The position numbers and the translations under genes were made by a program. From Pyronema omphalodes (Eukaryota > Ascomycota > Pezizomycetes > Pezizales > Pyronemataceae), in contig JAJJXM010000039.1 of NCBI GenBank assembly GCA_024516155.1, forward strand, positions 186,001 to 250,000: DNA of 64,000 bases, given 5' to 3'. Under the pieces are notes generated by a model, which searched no databases, was not told where the DNA came from, and saw only the letters and a program-made list of their open reading frames with translations. Of the stretch, positions 1 to 12,380 are shown one piece after another (positions within the stretch are counted from its first letter, which is position 1; each line of letters starts with the position of its first letter).

Positions 1-1240
1 GGCCACTTCCAATGACAGGATTGCACAATAAGCAGGAGTTAGTTCCAGCACAGTTACGAAAGTAATACGCAGAGTCATATCTGGTGTGTTCAGTCTCCAT
101 GGTACTGTGTTAAAATGGCCAACTGGAGAGGAGAAAGAGTAGGCATCAGACCGGGTGAAGGTTGTATCTTGTACAGCATGGAGAGGAGGATTTTGTATGG
201 TGGATGAGACTCTGATTCCGCTCTTTGAGAAACCGGCGCTGTTTGGGGAGGGAGATGTTGACATAGAAAAGCAACTGTAGGTTCGACCTTCAACCAATCA
301 CACTGCCTAATCTACGCATAATTGGTTATGTAGTTGGACATACCAGCAGCAGACATAACGGCTTTGCCTTCAGTGACTCCCGGTGCTATCAATATCGTCG
401 CTGCCTGTTTCAGCCTCGTGGTGAACAGTGGATATGGACAGACTCTGCATACCGGATACGAACATGGAGCACTGCCCCTTACAAAGCGCCACTGAATCGG
501 ACTACTACCCATCCAAGGTGTGGGTAAGGTCTGAACATGCAGTGGGGTATCAGGATGGGCCATTCACATCATTCTGGAGGTGAAGGCCGCAAGTGATGAG
601 TGCAACGGCATATGACAGGGCATGTCTGTGGGTGAAAGCATGTGTTCTTGTACACCTGATGGCGTTCCAGGTGGAAAGACCAAATGGAGATCTGTCTCAG
701 ATGAATTTTTATTTATTTGTCATAAACGTTCGCAATCGTAAGGTTGTCGCGGTTACTACCTGAAGGTACAATTCTGACAATCAGGACCAACTCCGAACGC
801 TACTGGGTATGCGCCAGAGCGGTGTATGTAACTTTCTGGCAGTATTCGCCTCTGTCGTCTTGGCTGTGTCTCTGCATTTCGTCGTTGTGTCTGTCAGCCC
901 CCTTTCGACTAGGATCTTTCCTCCACCCTTCCCCAGTTTCTACCGCCTGAAACTCTGATTACAATGAGAAAAGTAAAGCAAAACAAATGAGATACATCCG
1001 TTCTCAACTCCTTGCCTTTCCCATCTCCCCTCCTCTTTCGTGATTCATGATACAAAAGAAAACATCACATAAAGGAAAAAGTTAGTAAATATAGCAAATC
1101 CTCCATGTCTCAGCGTCATTTGGATCCCGTCCTATTAAAAGTTGGGTTCTTGTTCAGGTACACCTTGGTGTTGTTCATCATGCGTTGTTTCTTGTTTTGT
1201 TTTTTGGGTGTTTTTTTTTTTTGTCGTACAGGTGTTCGTC
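1..1240 (-). other. Flank of LINE A; possible LINE ORF1 scrap
   Basis: No intact gene is visible. On the minus strand at 312-563 the frame contains HPDTPLHVQTL, which resembles YPDTPGGMQTL in the ORF1 region of the neighbouring LINE (minus strand, about 5.72-5.76 kb). This suggests a second, badly decayed LINE ORF1 fragment. The part from about 960 to 1240 should hold the 3' untranslated end of LINE A. I could not find its terminal repeat or the hairpin seen in the other LINE copies. Confidence 0.3.
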
Positions 1241-1247
1241 ATCAGGG

Positions 1248-4200
1248 TCAGTTAACGTACCCCAATCGGCCATTGTCAATCGGTGTTCTGGTGAGTCTCT
1301 GCGCTACAGGGGTCCTCAACTGTGTGTGTGCCCATTCTGCAGTTCCGAGCTTCGTGTCAGAGGTAATAGTGGCCAGGGCTTGAATTCCGTGTGCTGTTTG
1401 GGGGATCATCTTGAATTGTAGTTGTTGGTACTGTGGTAGTTGAGGTTGGCCGCGGAAGTTGATGCAGTGGGGGGTAAATGTCGGGCAGCGCAACATCAGG
1501 TGGCAGAGGGTTTGAGGGGACTGGAGGTGGCATGTGCATGAGCAGGAGGGGTATTGTTCGGAGAGGAGGTGAGCCAGTCTGTCGAGGAAGTAACCATGTC
1601 CTGATCGGAAGGCTAGTATCACCGTGAATGTTCTTCAGGGCACTGAGGTCTGTGCTTCATGATGCTTGCGTTTGTTTGGTGCCTCTTATGTCTTTGGCCG
1701 GGAGGGAAGGTATACCAGGTGACACAATCATGGATGTTGGCTTCATGGATGCAGCGTTGCAGCCATGACAAGCTGATTGTCGAGTTAAGTAAGCGGGTTC
1801 TTTCAAATGCCCATGTCGTCAAGTAGTCTGCTTGATTGTTGCCTGCTATGTCGGTATAGTGAGGTACACAGTAGGGGTGCACTGAGCAGTTTGTACCTGT
1901 GAGGAGGGTTTCGCATGTGTCGTAGATGCCCACAGTTGCCCGGCCTGGGCCATCTGGAAGGTAAGAGGAGCGGTTAATGGCTGCCGGGTTGTCCATGAGG
2001 ATGTGTATCTGGTGGCTGTGGAGGTGGAGGCGTCCAAGGTGTGTAGCCCAGAAGAGCAGGCTGTCTGGGATCGATTGAAGTTGAGCGTCAAAGACTTCAT
2101 TTCTGTTGGACAAGGAGATCAGAGCTTGTATTGTTTGTCGAGGCCGTAGGGAAAGGAGAAGCTGGCCCGGCGCTTGTTGTTGACCTGGGAGCCATCGGTG
2201 TATACCACCCCAGCTTTGGGTGTTGTTTTGAGACTAAAACAGAGCATAAGGTGTTCGGCAGCAGCCACTGCTTCTCACATGTGAAGACGGTCATTGTCAG
2301 TAGGGGAGACTCCCACATAGAGGGTTCTGGTTGTGCTGTGTTCCAAACTGTGCTGGTGCAGGTTCGCAATGGTCTCATTAGTGTCAGGATGCTTGTGAAA
2401 CGTGATTGGGGGCACGTGTGACTGTGCCAGTAACAGTTATACTCGGTGGGGCACAGGATGGCATGCTCAAGGTCGCCTGGGGTGGGGTAGGAAGAGGGGC
2501 ATCGGCAAATAACGGGGTGGACCGGAGGCACGGAGAGTAACCTCTGGGGATATTTTCGTTCCTAGTGGGTGACTCTGATCTTGAGAGATGGGAGGGCTGC
2601 TTCGTTGTACAGAGCCATCATCGGTGGTGATGGGACAGCAGTGAGGATCTTGCGTAGGTCGGCATTCTGTTGTCGTTGTAGTCCGGATTCTAGCATTTTC
2701 TGATCTGACCACCATGTATTTCAGCCAAAGTGGGGCCTGGATTGGACACATGCACGGTAAGGTGTTCCTGTAGCGAAGGGGTACAGACCTGTTTCATATC
2801 GCACAAAGCTACTTAGGGCGTTCAAGGGCCTGCATGCGGCTGTTAGTCGACTATTTACATGGTGAACAAAGGAAGATTTTGTATCAACGTGGATACCAAT
2901 CCACCGGACCACATCTTTCTTTCTTACTTTTGTTCCTGGTTGGGCAATTGTGCTATTCGGGAGTCTGACGCATGTTTGAGGGGTGGTGTCATCTTCTTGT
3001 GCTCTGTGGAAGTAGAGGAGTTCTGACTTGGAGTCGTCTAATGACACAGCATTGTTGTTGGCACATTCGAAGGGAATCTCTGAAGCCTTCTCAAGGGCCC
3101 TTGTGTTGGATTCTCTGGATGTACCCTGTGTGACTACGGCGACGTCGTCAATGTAGCTTGGTATCCAGACGCTTGGGTGGATGGATGATAGACTGCCTGA
3201 AGAGCGATCGCAGGTGAAGGAGGAACAGCATTGGTGATGCAGGTGATGCATGAGGGATACCGGTGCGGTGGGTAGTTCGTTGTTCATCGGTGTGTCTGTC
3301 GAATAACCAGGCGGGTGTGTCCGTCCAATGACAAGGCCGTGGTTCTGCCCTGAAGGAAGTAGGCACACCAGGATACTGAGGGAAGGGGCATCGAAGATAT
3401 GTCATTGTGGCAAGGAGGCATGTGGCGGATTTGTTGTCAAATGAAACTCTGACATCGTGAAAGAGAGCGGAGGTTATGGGTTTTTCTTGTCGCCAACGTC
3501 ATTGTCATGTGTCAGGGCCATTGCTGCCTCGATGACTGATCTACTGGGTCGTCCTCTGATTTGATGTTTGTGGAGGATGTGGCGTTTTGCTGCTAGTTGT
3601 CCTAGACATAATGCAATTAGCTTCTCTGAAATCCTTCCCATGCAGTTTAGCAGTGCCATTGGGCAATAGGCTTACATGGCACTGTAATCAGGTTTGCTTG
3701 GCTTTGGTATCACGACGGTAGTAGCCTTGCTCCAGCAGCATGGTTGATATCTGACTCTGCAAAGGGTTGCGTAGAAGGTGGAAATCTTCCAGGATAGAAG
3801 TGTAGGCTTGTCCTAGGCACAGGAATGGAATGCTATCCAGGCCAGGGGTTTTTTTGGTGCTGAGGTGAAGGTGGCGGATTTAACTTTGGCTTCTGAGCAT
3901 GTGTTGAATTCGATCGGAGGTTTGGTGTTCTGGTGGCGTTGAGGGGGGCCTCAGGTGGGAGGGGGGAAGACAGCCTGGAATTGTTGAACTTTGCCGGCAA
4001 AGTCGGTTAGGAGGGCTTGGGTTTGATGGTTGTTTCAGTGATTTGGGGGGGGTAAGCTGGGCGCGGAGACTGCCAGTGTAGCATAGGGCAGCCGATATAT
4101 CTGCTCCTTTTGCTTGGGAGAGGTACTCCATCCATAGGCTGTCTTTTGCATGTTGAACTGCCCGCAAGTGGTGATTGCGTTTGCTTTTGAACTGGGCTTG

Positions 4201-5232
4201 GTCATCTAGGTTTCTCGTGCGCTTCCAGAGCCTTCGAGCGTTGTTCATTGCATTCTTGGTGGTCGAGAGATTGTCCGTCCACCAGCCCTTTGAACTCGGG
4301 GAATGTTCGATGGCTGGAGTAAAATGCGCAGCCGCTATGGCTATGGTTTGTTGAAGGAAGGCGGCCCATTCATCCAGGTTGGGGAGTCGCATCTGCTTGC
4401 AGGGGTAGCCACCGGGGCCGACGGGAATGTCCCAGATGTCTCAGGATGGCAGCGAGTTCATCCCAGTCGGTCTTTCTCCAGTTCAGTCGTTGTTTAGGGC
4501 TGACATGCTTGACATCTGGCCATTGCGACTATTCTTGGCACCGGATGACCTCATGATCTGTAACAGTTGCTGCTTCCTTCTCGACTGCCCATTTCCATAC
4601 TTTGTTCGCCATTCTGGGTGTAGATAGTGTGAGGTCCAACATGGAGGATCCCTAACCAATGATGTAGTGGTATATTGGTGTGTCTGGGGTGTTACCTTGC
4701 TGCCATCCTGCTTCTTCAATCAAGTATACCAGCTCGTCCGCACGTGTCATCCGTGTGAGATGAGAGTTTCACAGTGGGAGTGGGGATTCGTGTTACCTGT
4801 CAGGAGACAGTGGTGAGGCAGAGTTAGTAGGGTAAATGAGCACAGGAGAGTGTATTGTGCGGATTTTTGTTCGAATTCGTTGTAAATGTTCAGTCGGTAA
4901 AAGGCAGCGATAAGGGGGGTGTGTATTTCAAGCATCTGGAGATTCGGGTCCGCACAGATGTCAGGGCATGGAGTAACATGTAGGTGAGGGTTTAGTTTCA
5001 AAATGTACGCCATCGTTCTGCCAACTGTGCGGTTGTTTGATGGGGGTATAAGGTGAAGGCAATCTGAGTGTGTTAATGCATATCTGGGGCTCCTGACATC
5101 GGCTTTCTGTATCAGAATGATCTCTGCGGTCCTGCAAGCAGAGCTCAGAAGGGAGTTAACGGCTACGGTGCTTCTATGAATGCTGTGGCATATTATTGGT
5201 AGCGTTGCCGCGGAAGAGTTGCAATCACTCAT
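1248..5232 (-). pseudogene. LINE A ORF2: endonuclease, reverse transcriptase, RNase H
   Basis: This is the polyprotein for target-primed reverse transcription. On the minus strand, 5232-4747 carries IILIQKADV and LLTGNTNPH, which match the IILIQEP and GDFNAH motifs of LINE AP-type endonucleases. The linker at 4392-3880 has the usual WW..N..S/T..N.ARRLWKRTR pattern. RT begins near 3720 with KPSKPDY (KPGKPDY in active copies), followed by an in-frame stop. It continues through NCMGRISEKLIA (3659-3474), GIPHASPASPMLFLLH (about 3.3 kb) and the catalytic box YIDDVAVV with SKSELLYFH (3368-2721). An RNase H-like segment lies at 2113-1619 (ILMDNPAAI, then HYTDIAGNNQAD). The tail at 1622-1248 has a CSCTC...H...C finger. 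At least six breaks are present. The family call is firm; the exact boundaries are not. Confidence 0.85.
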
Positions 5233-5343
5233 CGGTGCTCATATTGGTGTCAGCGAGTAGGTGACAGCGCTGGTGGGCGGTTTTTGTGGCAGGGGCATTC
5301 GGGGTGGAAAGTAGGGTAGGCTGTGTCATCGTGGTTTGCATTA

Positions 5344-6846
5344 CTATAGTTTCTGCATTTCACGCTGACATGAGGCATAGCTGTCCAGTCTTGTTCGGAC
5401 ATTCGGCTCATTGACACAGGTCAGCTGAATGAGAGCCGGCACATCGCGCACAACTGTCGGGAATGACGGCGCAGACAGCGTGGTGGAGTTCAAAGGTAAG
5501 GCAGGGACGACATTGGTCAGTAGGGCAGGCTGTGTGATACTCAGTGACCTGTCTCTGCTCATGGCGTACAATAACCTTGGGTCTCTTCAGCCTTTGTGCG
5601 TCCTCATTGGTCTTGGGGCGATCATAACATTTCATGCAACCTTGCCGACGCGTTTGTCAGGGTCTGTTATGTATCGGGTGGGTTGGACAAGTCGGATGTC
5701 ATGGTTCTGCTCAATCTCAAATTGGAGAGTCTGCATACCACCGGGGGTATCAGGATAGGAGTCAAGTGGGAGGCTGTGTACCGTCAGTTTGAAGCACTTT
5801 GCGGCAACACAGGGTGTAAGGAGGGTGTAGATTGACTGGGCAGCCTCCCGAAGGGTGTTGAGGTGGGCAGTAACGGCTTCAGTGGTGGTTTTTGCAAGAA
5901 CGTGAGGGTGAGATTGCCAAGCTGGATGCGGCGCACTGTAACTACAGACATGTGGTCAGAGGCATCTGCCTCCTGGAGCGCCTGGCTGGCAGCAGTCCCG
6001 GTGTAAGCATTGTCATGAGGTCTGAGTTTTATCGGGTCTGGGCAGGGGATGGGAACAGTAACAGGGGGGGAGACGTCAGGTCTTGGTGATCATTCTTTGG
6101 GTTTGGAGGGGGTCTTGGACTTCTGAGCAGCGACACTCTGGGCAACAGAGTCGAAGAACTTTCCCGACACATCAGGGTCTGTCCAGGCAGCAGTTGCTTG
6201 GGGAATGGGGACGAGGATGGCGGGGCGCGGGACCGATATTGTGTGTTGGTAGTGCTTCTACCGCAGCGAAACAGTGGGTCCTCCAGTAGGTGAGCAGATT
6301 GTCGGTTTGGGTAGTAGGCATGGGGTCGGTTTCAGGGGCAGGGTTGGCAGATTCAGGCATATCATTGGGAGGTAGGGGCTTGCGCAGCAATTGTTGAATC
6401 TTGCATAATGTTGTCGTGTTACAGTCAATAATGCGGAAGGCTGTATTGCGCTGTCGGGTGGTAAAATAGTCATTGAGGCGTGTGGCGACAGCTTCAGCGC
6501 TGACTGTGGCCATGATTTTGTCAATTGCTGTCAGGTCTACAATGTTGGTGTCTTGTGGGATTGCTCTTTTGCTGCCACGTGTCCGGAGTGGAGACAGGGT
6601 ACCATATCCGTAGACCAGGGGAGTTTCAGTTGAATTTGCGGTAGACGGTGTCGAGCATTCTGCCGGAAAGGTTGGGAAGCCTCGGGTGTGGCGGACGTGG
6701 ATGGTGCGTCCACATCTGGGTGCAATCGGGGCGGGTGGTTGGCTGGGAAGGGTGTGTTGCGCTGGGGTGCAGTTGTGGCGAGCTAGGGTGGGTTTAGGCG
6801 ACGTGGTTTCTTCGTCGCTAACATCAGTGTCAGAGTCGAGGTTCAT
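5344..6846 (-). pseudogene. LINE A ORF1 (gag-like, zinc-knuckle remnant)
   Basis: LINE ORF1 proteins bind the element's RNA. The frame opening at 6846 (ATG) runs for 224 codons, with an acidic, Ser/Thr/Pro-rich N-terminus and then a more ordered part (AIDKIMATVSAEAVATRLND). After a frame change, 5635-5408 holds closely spaced cysteines ending in CARCAGSHSADLC, which fits a C-x2-C-x3-H-x4-C knuckle. It lies directly upstream of the endonuclease region of ORF2, as expected for ORF1. Several stops break it. The N-terminal half is assigned only by position; the cysteine cluster is the real evidence. Confidence 0.6.
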
Positions 6847-6849
6847 GTC

Positions 6850-7839
6850 ATCAATCGTTGTTGGTTGGGCCTGCGGCTGCGCGCTAGCGTGTTAGCTCAC
6901 CCAAAGGCTCAATGCTTATTTTGTCGGGGTACACTCGGTTTTTGCAGGGAGCAGCTGAGCCTGGCGCAATGTCACCGTCAAGGCGTCGGGAGGGGAGATT
7001 GGGTGAGCGATAGCGTTAAAGGGATGAGAAGGCGAGTTCGATGGAGCAGTCGTTTCATGGTTGTGGTAATGTCGTGTTGTGCCTGTGCCGAGGGCTGTCT
7101 TCAGGGGCCGTGATTCTGTTTCACCTTGCTTGCACGACGAAAAAGGGCGTGCCGGGCCTGGAGAGGCTTCGGGTAGGTACGTTGAGCGCGCTATTCAAGA
7201 ATGTTCGAGTAATTCTGATCATGTCGGGGTGGTTGTTCAGATAGCTTGTGTGGGGGGGGGTAAATTCAAGGTGTGTTGGCCGTGACTCATATGGACGGAA
7301 TGATGGCTGAGGGAATAGTTCGAACAAGTGAGCATTTTGACCAGCACAATCCTGGACAAGTGGATCTCAACAATGATGGATGTGGGGGTCAAATGGATCG
7401 ACATGAGCTCCGCAGCCTTGAGATGTTGGAGAGAACGGGACAGTCCGAGGTTGAACACCAGCCCGACAGCTGCTGGTATCTTTGAGAGAAGAGGTATTCG
7501 ACTCCGGTGTTATCCGAGAACAGCAAGGAAATTATCCCTGTGCTTATCTTATCTCGTAATATGATTTTCTTTTTGTACTTCTCTGCCCTTTACTTCGTTG
7601 TGTTGAAAACTGACGCAAAATGCGACCGGCACAGAGACGATTTGTACTTCGGCACAAAGTTTGTTATCACTACACTGTCATTTCCAACACTGTGTGAATA
7701 GTTTTCACAGGGACGAAAGCTCTATCCTACACAACAAGAAAAATATAATTTGAACAAACTCACAGAAAAGAAGACAAAATTCTGGATGCTAATACAATGG
7801 TGGTGTTGGCCGAGGCGTAGTACACCCTAGACTGGCCCA
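6850..7839. other. Intergenic or 5' region of LINE A
   Basis: There is no recognisable gene. Open frames here are short and unrelated between strands. The part next to 6850 is probably the 5' untranslated end of LINE A; the rest is featureless. Confidence 0.3.
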
Positions 7840-8801
7840 CCGGGCATACGAGACATTGCACAGCTCCATGGCAGCATAGAAGTAGTTTTTCACGCTCCTG
7901 CATTATTTCCATCTTGCTAGTTCTATAGTTATTTCGCAGTTCCGCCCTCCGAATGCTTGCAGCTGTCAATCTCTCAGAAGAACGTGCAAAACTATTCCTG
8001 AGCTGATCAACTTCTGATAGAATAGTGTCAGTATTCAGCTTTGTCCTAGTGACCCGGCCCTTCTCATGTGCATCCTGACAACTGCTACTGCTTCAAAGGT
8101 GCTTGGTCGTGGAAGATGGTACAATTTGGCTTTCTGGATGCCGCAGAGCTGTAGGAGGTAAATGCTCTTCTGCATCGGATTCTGAACCCACACTTGCAGC
8201 ATCCCTAGTTTCTTCAATGTTGGTAGCCCAAGCATCTGCTGCATTTGTTAGATGATCTAATCCTACGGTTTAGAACTGAACACATTGGGGATTGAGGTTG
8301 GGCTGGCTTCCCCATAAGGAATGCATATCACCCCGGCATGGTCAGTGTTTTCGGTACTGTGCTGGCAAGGAAGTCAGCCGACACTTCTGGATTGTGTCTT
8401 CTGCAAGTCACATACCTAACAGGTTTGTCTCTGCTGCGGCTTTGCCTGAATTCCTCGCTCCATCTGAACCCTCATCATCGGCATATTCATCTCCAACACC
8501 TTCACCTGTAGAATTCAACCAGGTCACCATTGCCGTGTAATGTGCGTTCAGTCTGTATTGAGCATTGTGGTATTTGGAAACGATAGTGAAGTGTTAGATA
8601 GGATATGGTGGCAACCTGCAATGCGAGGCGGTTCCAAAGGTAATCCACATAATGTTTCTGAACTGCCACATCATCCTGGTCAACCAAATCTGCAAAGATC
8701 TTATCAAATACCAGACCCCCGAAGTGCCTTTGTGGTTTGCCAGAAGCATTTTTTTTCAAGTCTGGAATTGTGAAATAAACCTTCCCAGATGGCTTCATCA
8801 T
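7840..8801 (-). pseudogene. Decayed gene of unknown function, acidic middle and helical C-terminus
   Basis: Reading the minus strand with a few frame changes gives a coherent protein-like stretch. From 8801 there is an ordered part (KVYFTIPDLKKNASGKP, DQDDVAVQKHYVDYLWNRL). An acidic, Gly/Ser-rich stretch (GEGVGDEYADDEGSDGAR) lies near 8.45-8.52 kb. A Ser-rich linker with ESDAEEHLPP follows. Near 8.04-7.84 kb is a charged, probably helical segment (TILSEVDQLRNSFARSSERL, RRAELRNNYRTSKMEIMQ). I do not recognise the family. Given the Harbinger transposase about 6 kb away on the same strand, it may be a transposon accessory protein, but nothing in the sequence proves this. Stops confirm it is not functional as read. 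Confidence 0.35.
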
Positions 8802-9289
8802 CCGTACGCAAGCAGATCATTGCTTCGGTTCATTTCGGATTCCGGGCCCAAGGCACAGCCGTGGTTCACTCCCTCATCTGCAGAGTGCTGAGGTATCGCA
8901 TGGTTGTGGATGTTTTTCCTGGAATACTGAGGTAAGACAGTGTGGACAGTTTTGGTTACAGTCTCACACTAAACCATACATGAACATTTTTCAGCTGTCC
9001 GAAACAATGCCATTGTTGGGCTAACCTAGGTTGCTCATAGCACTGTCGCTCCTGTGCATGATGAGCTAGAATAGATACTGCGAGATTATCCTCAAATCCC
9101 ATCTGGAGCCCCGGGGCACCTTTTGAGAAAAAGGCTTTTAAGACGATAAATGCTGCCCCTAGGTCGCCTATTGAAGCAGTGATTATGCTTGATCCCATGG
9201 TTGAACAATCCAAAATTGAAGCGGGGAGCGGCCCAATGCAAAAAGGAATTGCAAACCATGAATGAATGAGACTTGTAAACGGGTTGTGA

Positions 9290-9540
9290 ACAATGCGTAA
9301 ACAAATTGTAAATGACTTGTGGATAGCAGTTATGAATAATGAGTGAACAAATCATCAGTGACGTTTAAGTGGGGTTGTAAATGATGAAAAAACAAATTGT
9401 AAGTGATTCAAGTTGTATTGTAAATAATAAATAAAGTAATTGTAAATGACGTTTGAGTGGAGTCGTAAATAAAATGAAAACCAGAATCAAATAGCTTGTG
9501 AGAAATAGCCAATAACATTGTAAACAGGTAATAAACCTGG
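9290..9540. repeat. Array of short TTGTAAATGA-type repeats
   Basis: The motif TTGTAAATGA and close variants (ttgtaagtga, ttgtaaataa, tcgtaaataa, ttgtaaacag) recurs about ten times in 250 bp with irregular spacing, together with aacaaat. Dispersed short motifs like this are typical of the subterminal transposase-binding regions of DNA transposons. I could not find a matching terminal inverted repeat, so its parent element is unknown. Confidence 0.5.
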
Positions 9541-9792
9541 ATTACAGTTTGGTGGGGGAACTTCGATTTCTGCATGATTGGTGCACCAATTGTATGACCA
9601 TTGCATGAACCATGGATTATAGATTTCTATCCTGGCTTGGGGTGCTGGTGGAAGGGGGGGTGGCTACAGGGCTGGGGAACCCATCGGGTGCCCGCAAAAG
9701 CCGGGGAGTGGGTCCCGGAGGTTGGTTAGCATTCATGTGTGTGTCCAAGTGCTTGGCTGGCCAAGACGGCCCGGCATGTGATGCAGCTCCGC

Positions 9793-11313
9793 CTATGCCA
9801 ACGCCAAGTCGTCACCACCAGAGGGTGTCTGCAGAGGGAGGATTTCTAGTGTTGACCACAACACCTGGTGATAGTGGCTGGTTATCACGTTGGGGGTACA
9901 TTTTGATATGGCAAATCTGAGTCCACTAAATATTTGATGTACAGTGGGTGTTCGGAGTGGGCAGCGTTGATGACAGTGTGGGTAGCTGGTCCATGGGACC
10001 CTGAATTCCAGAAAACCGCTGAAACTCAACGGATAAGGCAAATTGGGGACTGGGAAAGGTGTCTCAGCGCGAACAGAGGTTGCAGAGTCGAATTCGGTCT
10101 GTGAAGCAGCTGAATGCTGGGTGGTTGTTGACACAGTAGAGTGGGAGGGGGGGGTCAGCGGTTGCTGTGTAGTGCGTCCTCCGCGAAGGAGGGAAGCACC
10201 TTCGAGGCAGCAGTTTGAACAGGGCCTAGGTAATGTGTCAGTTCTAGTGCTGTTGTGGAACCGGAGAGCGTCAGGATTGGGCAGGTAGACTGGTTTCTGC
10301 GAACAGTGATGACTGTTATGTGAGCGGGGGCTTTCGGTTCCTGCAGGTGTTTGTTGATGGTCTTTCCAAGCTCTACCTGACTTTATCTTGCGCTTTGTTG
10401 TCCAGGAACTGTAGGACACGTTTCTGAGGGCGCAAGCAGGGGGGCTTGGTTGGGGCGCGGCGTGCAGGGGTAGGTCGGGGCTATAGTTAGGCAGTGTTGA
10501 ATAGGCCTTGTGACGCGTCGGGTTCAATCCAGGGCTGTTGGGCATTGCTGGTGGGAGTGGCGGTCGGGGTATGGACCGGGGTGGTGTGTAAATCAAATTT
10601 GTGTTGTTGGTGGAGGGCTTCTAGTTGATCGCAACGGTGCTGCCACAAGGCGATTTGGTGTTCTTGTTCTTCCTCATGATCGGGATTGGTCGTGTTGGTA
10701 ATGGCCTGGCTGCCTGGTGTTGTGTCTGTGGCCATTGGCAGGTTGTTGGCGAGGAGATTCATTCCAGATTGGGCTGGTGCCTTGGTGGAGGTTGTTGAGG
10801 CATTTGGTGATGGTGTCTAGGCGTTGGTTTAGGTGTTGGAGCATGTCGGTAATAGCATTTCTCATGAGGTCGGGGAGGCCTGGGAGGGAGGTGTCGGAAG
10901 TGGTGGTCTCGGCGTGTCTGCTGTCATTGAAATTTGGGCCGGTCTTTTGTGGGCGTCTGGATCAGAGCCGAGTGCGGCTGCGCAATCGGGGTGTATGGTG
11001 ATCAGGATCAGTTCGGCCGGGGGTCCATGTAGATTGACGCGGTGATTGGTTGGGCTTTTGAAAACCGCTTTGCAGACGAGTTCCATGTTGGTGCGACTTT
11101 CCTGGGTGGACTGTTTTGTAAATTTTCCAGTCAGGGCTTGGGATTCCCGAGATGTAACGATGGTGAAGGAGCCAGGATGTCGGGTGTTGCGTTGGGAAAT
11201 TCCGTTGCCGCCAAAAATACCGTCGTGTACCTGCATAAGGGACGGCGTGGCCAAGTGAAGTCAGTCAGAATCCATTGCTGACCGGTGTTGCGGGAGGGAG
11301 GATGACAGGTCAC
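9793..11313 (-). pseudogene. Gag-like decayed reading frames
   Basis: Three consecutive minus-strand frames look protein-like. 11254-10862 contains FTIVTSRESQALTGKF and VNLHGPPAELILITIHPD. 10865-10487 contains a likely coiled coil (ITDMLQHLNQRLDTITKCLN, then ALWQHRCDQLEALHQQH). 10596-9793 is Pro/Ser/Thr-rich. A helical oligomerisation segment followed by a Pro-rich basic part would fit a retroelement gag or LINE ORF1, but there is no zinc knuckle and I cannot name the family. Because it lies downstream of the RT fragment at 11.4-12.2 kb in the same orientation, it must belong to a different insertion. Confidence 0.35.
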
Positions 11314-11387
11314 GTGATGAGGCGCTGGCTACGCTTCAAAATTATCTGGGAGGAAGGGGGGCCCGGAACAGGGGGAACTTTGGGGTA

Positions 11388-12222
11388 TCACCACAGCCAG
11401 GGCTGCTGGTGAGGAGGGCATTTCTGCAGGGGCGTGGATTTCAGTCTGCCGAAAGTGAAAGTGAGATCAGTCCGATGATTGAGGCGGGGGTGGTATAACT
11501 GCGTTGATGAAAGCGGCCAGAATCGAGTGCGGAGGTCCCTGAGTGGACCTTTGCTTCTGAATCTGAACTGTGAATGGTGATCGAGTGCCCGAAAGCGGGA
11601 TTTGAGCTGATTGCAAGGTGGAAAGGCCTCTCCCGATTTCAAGATCAGTAAAATCATTGTCTTGGGTAACACTATGGTTGCGGCGTAACTCCAGCGCTTC
11701 GGCTGGTAGCCTACTGGCCCAAGTCCGGCAAACAGATTTGTCAGCTGTTTCGGGATGGGTTGTAGTGTTTTGCGAAGGCACAGAAACATGATATCATCCG
11801 GCGATGGTCCTCCTCTGGGTAATAGACATATTGTTGGTGTCATTGCGTGCTTCTGCGTTAAAGTACACCAGGATCCTGGGGGTCGGTTGTGACTACAAGG
11901 AACGGGAAGGGAAGGGGGGGCAGAAGGGAAGTGGGCCGAAAGGCTGATTCTTTATAGTGGCAGTCAATATAAGTGATTGTGATGCTGTGGATGGTAGTTC
12001 GGATTGAGGCGGATGGTTTATCGCGGCAGGGATTACTGAACCGTAAGGCTGACTACATAACCTACTCTTCGGAGTCAGATAAATATTCTCTCCGCAGCTC
12101 GTCTTTTGCATGTCTCGGTGGTGGTGGGCATTGCCAAGGCTGTGATGATGACCTGACAGGTGTGCTGACCTGGTCCACATCGCCCGCTTTGTGGCTTGAG
12201 ATGTTGCTGTCTTCTCTTCCAA
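11388..12222 (-). pseudogene. Fragment of a LINE reverse transcriptase (N-terminal part)
   Basis: The minus-strand frame at 11843-11388 contains GPSPDDIMFLCLRKTL followed by GYQPKRWSYAATIVLPKT. This is the SSPGPDGI ... P..WK.A.TVVLPKP pattern that opens the reverse-transcriptase domain of Tad/I-type LINEs. The PGK motif is degraded, and the later RT blocks (GxPQGSP, YxDD) are not found downstream. The segment at 12222-11893 would correspond to the linker before RT. It is a short, diverged piece, separate from LINE A. Confidence 0.5.
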
Positions 12223-12240
12223 TAGGTCCGTTGTCTACAC

Positions 12241-12380
12241 ACACTAGGATGAAGGAGAGTGACCCATCACGGGATTCAAGGCATGTGCGGCGTGTGTGAT
12301 GACTAATTGGACACTTGGATCAAGGAGAGTGGCTTGTCATGGGATTCAAGGCATGTGCGGCCCGTGTCATGGCCAATTGG
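12241..12380. repeat. Tandem duplication, two 70-bp units
   Basis: 12241-12310 and 12311-12380 are two adjacent copies of a 70-bp unit. Both contain AGGAGAGTG, GGGATTCAAGGCATGTGCGG and end in AATTGG. They differ at scattered positions, so the duplication is not recent. Confidence 0.9.

Larger units (their letters stand above)
1248..6846 (-). mobile_element. LINE A: decayed Tad1-like non-LTR retrotransposon
   Basis: Read on the minus strand from 6846 downward, the pieces occur in the order of a Tad1/I-type LINE: ORF1 with zinc-knuckle-like cysteines, an AP-type endonuclease, a reverse transcriptase with a YIDD active site, an RNase H-like region and a C-terminal Cys/His finger. Each part is recognisable, but stops and frameshifts separate all of them, so the copy is inactive. 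Its ends are not resolved; 1248 and 6846 are only the outer limits of recognisable coding. It is more diverged than LINE B (46,993-53,023) and is probably a different, older family. Confidence 0.85.
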
